DNA of 9,302 nucleotides from Anaerolineae bacterium (GTDB taxonomy: Bacteria; Chloroflexota; Anaerolineae; Aggregatilineales; Phototrophicaceae). Below are positions 1 to 6,346 of the stretch, one piece after another. The DNA lies in the NCBI GenBank assembly GCA_020848855.1, contig JADLHH010000418.1, forward strand, positions 1 to 9,302, read 5' to 3'. The notes beneath the pieces are model-generated. The model was not told the DNA's origin. It was given only the letters and a program-made list of their open reading frames with translations, and did no database searches. The position numbers were made by a program, and so were the translations under genes. Numbering within the stretch: the first letter of the stretch is position 1; every line of letters begins with the position of its first letter.

Positions 1-309
1 CTGGCGAAACAGAAGGAGCGCGACGCGCTGACGACGGTTTATGAACGCACGCTGGCATCGCTGCGCGACGTGGAGGAAGATCATCTCACCGGCAAGTTGG
101 CTCTGGCAGACTACGAAGCCGAACGCGCCCACTGGATGGAACAGGGAGTCGCGGTTTTGCAGGCGCTGGAAGAGCGCGGCGGCAAAAAGCCGGCGAAGCT
201 GCGCAAGGCGCTCGCCGCCGACCAGCCCGCCGCCGGCAAGGACGCCGACGCCATGCTGGACGAAGCCATCGAGCAGACTATCGCCAACTACATCAAATCG
301 ACCCGCTAG
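1..309 (+). CDS. C-terminal part of a CcmI-like helical protein (5' end outside window)
   Basis: The reading frame is open from the first base and ends at TAG 307-309, so 102 C-terminal residues are visible. A GTG at 70 could be read as a start, but the frame upstream of it continues with similar helical coding character, so I treat the gene as truncated by the window edge. The visible part is charged and helical, with no membrane span, signal or cysteines. It contains a segment with the pattern LRDVEEDHLTGKL, then ADYEAER. This resembles the short helical hairpin that follows the membrane anchor in CcmI/CycH-type cytochrome c biogenesis proteins (pattern: D-[LV]-[DE], then GK[LI], then Y, then R). 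The next gene, 21 nt downstream, carries a similar segment at its own C-terminus and is a cytochrome c, which supports a link to cytochrome c maturation. The assignment is by motif only; a generic coiled-coil tail of another membrane protein is the main alternative. Confidence 0.55.
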   Translation: MAKQKERDALTTVYERTLASLRDVEEDHLTGKLALADYEAERAHWMEQGVAVLQALEERGGKKPAKLRKALAADQPAAGKDADAMLDEAIEQTIANYIKSTR

Positions 310-330
310 CACGAAACTGAGTAAAACCTG

Positions 331-2265
331 ATGCCTCGACACCTGCACCGGCTCGTCGGATTCATGCTGCTCGCCCTGCTCGCGGCGGGGTGCGGCGGGC
401 TTTCCAGCGAACCCGAAATCGTCGGCGCGCTCCCCACCAGCGCCCCGACCGTCGTCCGCACGATCAGCCTGCCCCAAACCGCCCCCGATCTGGCGCTGGG
501 CGCGCAGATATTCGCCGCGAACTGCACCCGCTGTCACGGCGCGGAAGGCAAAGGCGACGGCGAACTGGTGCAGTCGGGGCAGGTTCCCGCGCCCATCGAC
601 TTGACCGACGCGACCGTTCCCCACGATGGCTCGCCGCTGGACTGGTACGAAGTGGTGACCAACGGACGAATGGATAAGCTGATGCCACCCTGGGGCGATT
701 CGCTGAGCGAAGCCGAGCGCTGGGCGGTGACGATGTACGTCTACACGCTGCCCAACACCCCCGAACGCATCGCCGAAGGCGAGAGCATCTGGGCGACGAA
801 CTGCGCCGAATGTCACGGCGAAACGGGCGAAGGCACGGATAAAGGCGCGCCGCTGCCCAACCTGCTCCAAATCCGCGACGTGGCGGCGCTGACGGCGATC
901 AGCGACGGCATTATCGACAAAATGCCGGGCTTCGCCGACACCCTCTCCGCCGACCAGCGCGCCGCAGTGCTGGCGTATGCCCGCACCCTCAGCCTGACCA
1001 CCGCGCCGGTCGAAGTCGCGCAGGTTCCAACCGGCGTGCCAACCAGCGTGCCGGCAGAGCAACAGGCGACCGAAACGGCGGGCGCGCCGCCTATCTCCAC
1101 GCCGGAAGTCAGCGCCGATTTATCGGTGACGGGCAGCGTCTCCGGGACGGTCTTCAACCAGACGGCGGGCAGCGGCGTGCCGACCGATCTCACCCTGACC
1201 CTGCACGTGATCAGCGGCGACGATACGCTTACCGAACAGGCGACTCGCACCGCTACGGTCAGCAGCGACGGCACGTATCAGTTCGACGATGTGCCGATCA
1301 CCAGCGGCTGGCAGTACGTCGTCACCACCACCTATCAGCAGGCGGTGTACACCAGCGAGGTCGTCACCGGCGACCCGGCGAACCCTCAGCTCGACATCCC
1401 GCTGAACATCTACGAAGTCACCAGCGACCCCGCCAGCATCGTCGTGGACGGCATCCTGATGATGGTGCAGTCGAACACCCAGCCGAGCACGCTGGAAGTC
1501 GTGCAGATCGTCAGCTTCAGCAACACGTCCGACCGCGTATTCCTGCAGCAGGCAGACAACACCTCGGCGTCGGTCAGCGTCCGGCTCCCGGCAGGGGCGA
1601 CTTATCAGGATTTCTCCGGCGGCGGCTACATCGTTTCGACGGATGGCACGGAAATCACCGATACCCAGCCCGTGCTGCCCGGCGAATCGCACGTCATGCA
1701 CGTCGCCTTCACCATGCCCTACAGCGGTCAGGCGACGATTGACCAGCCGCTCGATTACGCGCTCGACGGCTCGCTCGAAATCATGGTTGGCAGCGGCAGC
1801 CTGTCGGTCTCCGGGGATGGCATTTCGACGCTCGGCACACGCCAGATGGGCAGCACCAGCTATGTCAGCTTCGGCGGGCAGTTCAGCCGGGCGGCGGGCA
1901 CGTCGCTGCGCTACGCCGTGACCGGCTCCGAGGCGGCTCAGACGACCGGGACGGCAGCGTCGGGCGGCGGCGTCAGCACGCTTGCCTACGTCCTGATCGG
2001 TGCAGGACTGCTCGCCATCGGCGCGGCGTTCGGCTTCTTCATGCGCGAGCGTACCAGCCCCGCTGCCAGCCGCGCCAGCGCCGCCCCCGCGCCTGAAACC
2101 AATCCCGAAGCCAGCGCACTGATCCAGCAAATCGCCGACCTCGACGTGCGCTATCAGGCAGGCAAGCTCTCGCAAGCCAAGTACCAGAAGCAGCGCAGCG
2201 CGCTCAAGAAACAGCTCGTCATGGTGCTGAAAGACCGGGCAGACGACGCCGACGATGCCGAGTAG
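331..2265 (+). CDS. Diheme cytochrome c lipoprotein with beta domain, C-terminal membrane span and CcmI-like tail
   Basis: The 644-residue protein starts with a lipoprotein signal whose lipobox LAAGC puts the lipidated cysteine at residue 21. Two class I cytochrome c domains follow. Heme 1 is bound by C65-x-x-C68-H69 with M118 (KLMPPW) as likely axial ligand; heme 2 by C158-x-x-C161-H162 with M198 (DKMPGF). A Thr/Pro-rich linker (about 222-250) leads into a long beta-rich region (about 255-540) whose first part looks like a carboxypeptidase-regulatory/Ig-like fold. A hydrophobic span at about 550-571 is followed by RER, a Pro/Ala linker and a charged helical tail (592-636) with the CcmI-like pattern IADLDVRYQAGKL. 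The heme and beta domains would lie outside the membrane and the tail in the cytoplasm. The start at ATG 331 has only a weak ribosome site, but it gives a complete lipoprotein signal and lies 21 nt after the upstream gene, suggesting co-transcription. The role is probably electron transfer; the partner is unknown. Confidence 0.88.
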   Translation: MPRHLHRLVGFMLLALLAAGCGGLSSEPEIVGALPTSAPTVVRTISLPQTAPDLALGAQIFAANCTRCHGAEGKGDGELVQSGQVPAPIDLTDATVPHDGSPLDWYEVVTNGRMDKLMPPWGDSLSEAERWAVTMYVYTLPNTPERIAEGESIWATNCAECHGETGEGTDKGAPLPNLLQIRDVAALTAISDGIIDKMPGFADTLSADQRAAVLAYARTLSLTTAPVEVAQVPTGVPTSVPAEQQATETAGAPPISTPEVSADLSVTGSVSGTVFNQTAGSGVPTDLTLTLHVISGDDTLTEQATRTATVSSDGTYQFDDVPITSGWQYVVTTTYQQAVYTSEVVTGDPANPQLDIPLNIYEVTSDPASIVVDGILMMVQSNTQPSTLEVVQIVSFSNTSDRVFLQQADNTSASVSVRLPAGATYQDFSGGGYIVSTDGTEITDTQPVLPGESHVMHVAFTMPYSGQATIDQPLDYALDGSLEIMVGSGSLSVSGDGISTLGTRQMGSTSYVSFGGQFSRAAGTSLRYAVTGSEAAQTTGTAASGGGVSTLAYVLIGAGLLAIGAAFGFFMRERTSPAASRASAAPAPETNPEASALIQQIADLDVRYQAGKLSQAKYQKQRSALKKQLVMVLKDRADDADDAE

Positions 2266-2286
2266 CGTAGGCAGTTTAAGAAGCGT

Positions 2287-2309
2287 GGGCACGGCGCGCT
2301 GTGCCCCTA
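2287..2309. repeat. Palindrome of the GTAGGGGCAC intergenic type
   Basis: GGGCAC (2287-2292) and GTGCCC (2301-2306) form a perfect 6-bp inverted repeat around an 8-base loop, and the right arm continues as CCTA. The same core (GGGGCAC/GTGCCCC plus TA) forms a longer palindrome at 7378-7421. Both copies lie in gaps between convergent genes, so they look like members of one dispersed intergenic family. This copy has lost the outer part of its left arm. Confidence 0.45.
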
Positions 2310-2332
2310 ACTATCGGTGTTCAACCCAAATA

Positions 2333-2364
2333 AAAATCGGTCGGGCGTTTGCCCGACCGATTTT
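2333..2364. terminator. Bidirectional intrinsic terminator between convergent genes
   Basis: A perfect 14-bp inverted repeat, AAAATCGGTCGGGC (2333-2346) and GCCCGACCGATTTT (2351-2364), encloses the tetraloop GTTT. The GC-rich inner stem is flanked by an A run on the left (2332-2336) and a T run on the right (2361-2364), so transcripts from either side end in a U tract. It lies 67 nt after the diheme cytochrome stop (+) and 23 nt after the decaheme cytochrome stop (-), exactly where a shared terminator for convergent genes is expected. Confidence 0.93.
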
Positions 2365-2387
2365 GTTGCTGTGGTATTCAGACCGCG

Positions 2388-4592
2388 CTAGTCCTCAGAC
2401 TCTTCGACCGGCGGGCGCGTGAAGTTCGCTACCGCTTCCTCGCCGCCGACCGCCTGAAGGCTGTCGTACAGCACCTGCAGGATGTAGTCCGGGTTGTGGG
2501 CGAACACGCCGGGGTCCTTCTGCGAATACTGGTAATCGTATGCCGCGCGCAGCAGGTTCGGCGTCCATGCCTTGAAGCCGTTGCCGCCATTCGCTTCATC
2601 CGCGTCAAGCTCGCCGTTCCCGTTGGTATCGGCGAAGAAGTATGGGTACGCTGTCGACGAGTAGATGATCGCCGACCCGGTCGTATCGACCGCGTACTGC
2701 TGGATCGCCGCGTACAGCGCGTCCTGGAGCGTTGCGATCTCGTCGGCAATCGGTTCCTCGTCGTCGCCGTCGCCGTCATAGTCGATCGGATCTTCCCCGC
2801 GCCCTTCGCGGCGGATCAGCTGCACCGTTGACGGATCGCGGTCGTCGACTTCGTCATGGCAGTCGGCGCAGTCACGCAGTTCCAGTTCGCCGGTATGCGC
2901 GTCGTGGCAGTCGGTACACATGGTCATGTCGTCGCCGTCGTGCCAGTTGCGCCCGTTGTATTCCATGCCCTCGTACTCGTAAGCGCCCTTAACTTCGGTG
3001 CCGAACAGCGTCGCGCCGGCAGCGAAGTAGTGGACGTTACGGAACGCCAAATCCTCGGACACTTCGTCGTCGCCCACGCCAGACCGCTGAATAGCCGCGT
3101 TCACGCTGACCGTCGACTCGCGCCCCTGATGGCACGAAATGCACAGGTTGCTGTCTTCTTCCTCGCCAAAGCTGACTACCGCACCGCTGGGGAACGTCAC
3201 ATCGGTCACCGGATGGATCTCGAAGTTGTCCTCAACGTCGTGGCAGGTCGAGCACGTCAGCGACTGCGCCGGCGCGGACTTGATGGTCACCCCATTTTCG
3301 AGATAGAACGGCAGACCATCAGCCGTATGGCAGCGCGTGCAGGTCGCCGGAACTTCCCCATCGGCGTCCCAGTGTCGGAAGGCTTCCGCCGTGATGTTGA
3401 AATGCCCCATGTCATCGCGGTGCGCTTCGGCAAGATCGACCGGCTCTGCCAGCGAGGCGTTGAGCGACTCGACCGAGTCGTACAGCAGCTCAATGATGTA
3501 TTTGGGATTGTGGGCGAACGCGCCGGGGTCCTTGACCGAAACCTGATAGTTGTACGCGGCTTCGAGCAGAACCGGCGTGAACACCTTGTAACCGTTGTCC
3601 GACGTGGCTTCGTCCTCGTCAACTTCGCCGTTCTCGTTGGTATCGACGAAGAAGTACGGGTAAGCGTCGGCACTGTAGGCAATCGGCGTGCCGGAAATTT
3701 CACTGGCATACGCCTGGATCGCTTCGAGCGCCAGTTCCTGCATCCCCTGGATTTCCTCGCCAATGCCTTCGAGCGTGTCGCCGTCGCCATCGTAATCCGC
3801 CAGCGAGCCATTCATGCGGATATAGGGCAGGTCTTCGAGATCGCGCACGTCTTCGTGGCAGTCGGAGCACAGGTCGACGCGCACTTCCAGCGAATGCTGG
3901 TCATGGCAGTCGGCGCAGGTGTTCAAGCCGCCGGCGTGCATGTTGCGCATCTGGTAGATTTTGCCTTCGTACTGGTATCCACCCTGCGCCTCGCCGCCGT
4001 ACAGCGTCGCCGCCGCCGCGAAGTAGTGGATGTTGATGAAGTTCAGGTCGGCGCTGACCTCGTTGGAATCGGCGGTCAGCCCGGCTTTCTCGATGGCGCC
4101 GTTGACCGAAACGGTCGATGCGCGCCCCTGATGGCACTGCATACAGCGTGCCGAAATGCCGACGTCCTCGATAGTGACGCCCGACGGGAAGGTAACGCTC
4201 GTTAGCTGTTCGGCGGCGCTGTTATGGCAGCCGTCGCAGGTCAGGACGGTGCCAATCGGCGCAGGCGCGTCGACGACGCCAAACTCTGAGCCATCTCCGC
4301 CCACGAAGTCAATGTACCCCGGTGTCGAGTGACACTTCGCGCAGGTTTCGGGAACTGCCCCTTCGCTGTTCCAGTGGTTGAATGCTTCTGCTTCGGTATC
4401 GGCGTGAGCCGACCCCGCCCAGGCATGATAAACATCTGCCAGGTACGGTGGATCGCCCTCTAACGGCGCGCCAAAGCCGCCAAACGGCTCCGGCGTCGCG
4501 TCCTGGGCGAATGCCTGCGCAGCGAACAGCAGGGACATACCGATAACTACGAATAGGACGCCTACTACTCCCAATAGGCGGGCTTTCCTCAT
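2388..4592 (-). CDS. Exported decaheme cytochrome c with two pentaheme halves and EF-hand-like loops
   Basis: This 734-residue protein has a Sec signal peptide (hydrophobic about 5-28, likely cleavage after AFA at 29) and no other membrane span, so it is a soluble periplasmic or extracellular protein. It has ten CxxCH heme sites, at C84, C119, C150, C226, C242 and again at C418, C447, C484, C559, C575. The second set repeats the first with a period of about 335 residues. Six non-heme histidines per half match between halves (H63/H397, H73/H407, H189/H521, H219/H551, H233/H566, H361/H699), enough for bis-His ligation of all hemes, which points to electron transfer rather than catalysis. Each half also has an Asp-rich DYDGDGD stretch (266, 604), a canonical 12-residue EF-hand loop (317-328 DTNENGEVDEDE; 655-666 DTNGNGELDADE), probably binding calcium, and an AHNP motif near its end. 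A ribosome site AGAGGGG (complement of 4598-4604) precedes the ATG. Reaction and partner are unknown. Confidence 0.92.
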   Translation of the reverse strand: MRKARLLGVVGVLFVVIGMSLLFAAQAFAQDATPEPFGGFGAPLEGDPPYLADVYHAWAGSAHADTEAEAFNHWNSEGAVPETCAKCHSTPGYIDFVGGDGSEFGVVDAPAPIGTVLTCDGCHNSAAEQLTSVTFPSGVTIEDVGISARCMQCHQGRASTVSVNGAIEKAGLTADSNEVSADLNFINIHYFAAAATLYGGEAQGGYQYEGKIYQMRNMHAGGLNTCADCHDQHSLEVRVDLCSDCHEDVRDLEDLPYIRMNGSLADYDGDGDTLEGIGEEIQGMQELALEAIQAYASEISGTPIAYSADAYPYFFVDTNENGEVDEDEATSDNGYKVFTPVLLEAAYNYQVSVKDPGAFAHNPKYIIELLYDSVESLNASLAEPVDLAEAHRDDMGHFNITAEAFRHWDADGEVPATCTRCHTADGLPFYLENGVTIKSAPAQSLTCSTCHDVEDNFEIHPVTDVTFPSGAVVSFGEEEDSNLCISCHQGRESTVSVNAAIQRSGVGDDEVSEDLAFRNVHYFAAGATLFGTEVKGAYEYEGMEYNGRNWHDGDDMTMCTDCHDAHTGELELRDCADCHDEVDDRDPSTVQLIRREGRGEDPIDYDGDGDDEEPIADEIATLQDALYAAIQQYAVDTTGSAIIYSSTAYPYFFADTNGNGELDADEANGGNGFKAWTPNLLRAAYDYQYSQKDPGVFAHNPDYILQVLYDSLQAVGGEEAVANFTRPPVEESED

Positions 4593-4658
4593 AACGTCCC
4601 CTCTTTCCTAAACTGCCCGGTTGCCAGTGACGCAGTGGTGCAGCAGCCGGACAAAGAA

Positions 4659-4664
4659 ATATTA
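4659..4664 (-). promoter_or_regulatory. Candidate -10 element for the decaheme cytochrome gene
   Basis: On the minus strand the hexamer TAATAT, close to TATAAT, lies 66 nt upstream of the decaheme start codon in a locally AT-rich patch. No recognisable -35 hexamer is found 16-18 nt further upstream, so recognition by a housekeeping sigma factor would need an activator, or the match is chance. Confidence 0.25.
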
Positions 4665-4713
4665 GCCCTATTCACCATTCTCCTACGACCTGCCCTGGAA
4701 ACCGTCCATCCGA

Positions 4714-4734
4714 AGGATGATTTCCGATCATCCT
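4714..4734. promoter_or_regulatory. Inverted repeat, possible operator
   Basis: AGGATGAT (4714-4721) and ATCATCCT (4727-4734) form a perfect 8-bp inverted repeat with a 5-base centre, TTCCG. It lies upstream of the candidate -10 of the decaheme gene and about 190 nt upstream of the cupredoxin start. There is no U tract and it sits between divergent genes, so a binding site for a dimeric regulator is more likely than a terminator. The right arm overlaps the first copy of the ATCCTCAGGGG direct repeat. Confidence 0.35.
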
Positions 4735-4922
4735 CAGGGGGGATTGTCGCTTACGCTGCGTAATAACTCGCGCATCGGCGTGGTTTGAGGCAGCTTGCGC
4801 CTGCCGTGAAGATGACGTATACCCCAGATGGAGGTGATCCTTGTCACTGGTCGCGTTTTGTCGCAAATCCTATCCTCAGGGGAGTACAATGCCTGTTGAT
4901 TCAGGTTGCGGGGAATTCAGGA

Positions 4923-5663
4923 ATGCGGGTTCGTGCAGCAGCCGTGATGATTCTGCTCACGGTAGTCGGGCTGGCAGCCATCTGGCGGCTCACCCAGCCG
5001 TCAGCCGATAGTACTATCCATCTATACCTGACGTCCGACCCGTTCCCACTGGCGACCGGTCCGGGGACGCTGATGGTCGCGCTCACCCGCGCCGACGGCG
5101 CGCCGGTGACCGACGCTGACGTGCAGGTTTCCGCCAGCATGATGATGCCCGGCATGATGCCGGTGATCGGACGGCTCGAAGCCAGCCGTGACGGGCAGTA
5201 TCCAGTCTCGGTAATGTGGACGATGCCCGGCGAGTGGGTGCTGGACATCACCGCCGCCGCGCCGGGCAGCGAAAGCGTCCACGAGCAGTACAATGTCTAC
5301 ATCTACCCCGTGCCCATCCCGCCGCCGGTGGTGGGGGGCGAGGCGCGCTACCACAGCGTCCGCGAAGTCGAGGCGGACGTGTCCACCAACCCCGCAAAAG
5401 AGATGTGGATCGTCATCCCGCTCGGCACACAGCAGATGATGCGCACCGGGCAGGGTGCGGATATTGTCCCGTACCAAATCCATCTGAGCCTGAACGGTCA
5501 GAATACGCTGGTCATCCGCAACGACGACATCGCCGATCACACCATCGGCCCCTTCTTCGTGCGCGCCGGCGAAACTGTCCGGCAGCAGTTCACCCGCGCC
5601 GCCGAATATGTGGGCAAATGCACAATCAGTCACGGCGCGGAAGTCAGCATTATCGTCGAATAA
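4923..5663 (+). CDS. Membrane-anchored YtkA/FixH-like and cupredoxin domain protein
   Basis: This 246-residue protein begins with a short basic segment and a hydrophobic helix (about 5-21) without a clear cleavage site, so it is probably anchored with its bulk outside the cytoplasm. Residues 30-130 look like a YtkA/FixH-type beta-sandwich: a DGAPV turn, a methionine-rich strand (SMMMPGMMP, 72-80), a DGQY turn and a MPGEW motif. Residues 160-246 look like a cupredoxin: an IRNDD strand leads to H206 in DHTIGPFF, and the end has C233-x3-H237 in GKCTISHG. These are three of the usual type 1 copper ligands; no methionine follows H237. The frame is open upstream to 4785, but ATG 4923 was chosen because it gives the normal anchor, with GGGG about 9 nt before it. 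The SCO and PCu(A)C genes downstream support a role in copper transfer or electron transfer. The exact function is inferred. Confidence 0.82.
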   Translation: MRVRAAAVMILLTVVGLAAIWRLTQPSADSTIHLYLTSDPFPLATGPGTLMVALTRADGAPVTDADVQVSASMMMPGMMPVIGRLEASRDGQYPVSVMWTMPGEWVLDITAAAPGSESVHEQYNVYIYPVPIPPPVVGGEARYHSVREVEADVSTNPAKEMWIVIPLGTQQMMRTGQGADIVPYQIHLSLNGQNTLVIRNDDIADHTIGPFFVRAGETVRQQFTRAAEYVGKCTISHGAEVSIIVE

Positions 5664-5679
5664 GCGAAGGAGCTGCGCA

Positions 5680-6303
5680 GTGCGTTATCGCTGGATAATC
5701 CTGATTTTGGTGACCGCGCTGGCGCTGGTCGGCTGCGGCACGACCGGCTCGTCCGGCACGACCCCCACGCCCGCTTATGGGGGGCAGCTTCGCGGCGCGG
5801 TGTTCGACCCGCCCCGCACGCTAACAGACTTCGCCTTCCCGTCCACCAACGGCTCGGAATTCCGGCTCAGCGATTACCAGGGTCAGGTCGTGCTCATCTA
5901 TTTCGGCTACCTCACCTGCCCGGATTTCTGCCCCACGACCCTCACCGAACTCCAGCAGATTTACCGGCGGCTGGAGAACCCGGCGGATCACGTCAAGATC
6001 GTGTTCGTGAGCGTCGACCCTGACCGCGACACGCTGGAGCACATGACCAGCTACGTCCACGCCTTCCACAACGACTTTATTGGCTTGCGCGGCGAGGGCG
6101 ATGCCTTGCAGCAGGTGATGAACCAGTTCGGGGTGGTTGCCGAAAAGCGCCAGCTTGCCGATTCGCCGCTCTCCTACCTGATTGACCACACTGCCTCGAT
6201 CTTCCTGATCGCTCCCGACGGGCGGCTGGAAGCGCAGTACCTGTATGGGACGGATTATCGCGACATCCTGCACGATGTCGAAGCCGTGCTCGCCGCCGCG
6301 TAA
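5680..6303 (+). CDS. SCO1/SenC-family copper chaperone lipoprotein for cytochrome c oxidase assembly
   Basis: This 207-residue protein has a thioredoxin-like SCO fold. It starts with a lipoprotein signal (LALVGC, lipidated cysteine at residue 19), so it is tethered at the outer face of the membrane. The copper/redox motif is C80-x3-C84 in LTCPDFCPTT, and the conserved third copper ligand is H170 in LIDHTASIFL. The VSVDPDRDT segment (110-118) is also typical. SCO proteins deliver copper to, or reduce the cysteines of, the CuA site of cytochrome oxidase subunit II. The start is GTG 5680, because AAGGAG (5667-5672) is spaced 7 nt before it and the signal begins there; the frame is open further upstream, overlapping the previous gene. 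It lies 16 nt after the cupredoxin gene and 43 nt before the PCu(A)C gene, in one operon. Confidence 0.95.
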   Translation: MRYRWIILILVTALALVGCGTTGSSGTTPTPAYGGQLRGAVFDPPRTLTDFAFPSTNGSEFRLSDYQGQVVLIYFGYLTCPDFCPTTLTELQQIYRRLENPADHVKIVFVSVDPDRDTLEHMTSYVHAFHNDFIGLRGEGDALQQVMNQFGVVAEKRQLADSPLSYLIDHTASIFLIAPDGRLEAQYLYGTDYRDILHDVEAVLAAA

Positions 6304-6346
6304 GGCGGACATTTACTGGTTTGATCCCTTCTTGAAAGGATTGATG

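Larger units (their letters stand above)
4593..4922. other. 330-bp divergent intergenic control region
   Basis: No convincing gene lies here; short open frames on both strands lack good starts or protein character. The region separates two outward-reading transcription units, the decaheme cytochrome (-) and the copper operon (+), so it should hold both promoters. It contains an 8-bp inverted repeat (4714-4734) and an 11-base direct repeat ATCCTCAGGGG at 4730-4740 and 4872-4882. A TTGTCGC heptamer also occurs near each direct-repeat copy (4744-4750 and 4858-4864). A TACAAT hexamer (4885-4890) is a possible -10 element for the + operon, but no good -35 sits at the right distance. The base composition is less GC-rich than the flanking genes. 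Confidence 0.7.

Noticed and set aside
1120..2292. 390-codon open frame on the - strand, antisense to the diheme cytochrome lipoprotein
   Set aside because: Arg/Ala/Gly/His-rich shadow with no domain. The + strand frame has a lipobox, heme motifs and a membrane span.
2856..4205. 449-codon open frame on the + strand, antisense to the decaheme cytochrome
   Set aside because: It lies opposite a gene with ten CxxCH motifs and a signal peptide. Its translation is low-complexity and Val/Arg/His-rich with no recognisable domain. Such open frames are expected opposite GC-rich genes.
2388..4592. Decaheme cytochrome as an NrfA-type nitrite reductase or hydroxylamine oxidoreductase
   Set aside because: All ten sites are CxxCH with no CxxCK, and there are enough conserved histidines to ligate every heme on both sides, so there is no sign of an open catalytic heme or of the usual five- or eight-heme arrangement.
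4789..4805. Short inverted repeat GGCAG/CTGCC as a possible small RNA or attenuator
   Set aside because: Only 5 bp with a 7-base loop and no U tract; expected by chance in sequence of this composition.
4672..4866. 64-codon open frame on the - strand in the divergent region
   Set aside because: No ribosome site or recognisable protein character; it overlaps the palindrome and direct repeats of the control region.
4785..4922. Upstream extension of the cupredoxin gene to a TTG at 4785
   Set aside because: It would place 46 residues before a normal N-terminal membrane anchor, has no good ribosome site at the TTG, and would cover the likely promoter region.
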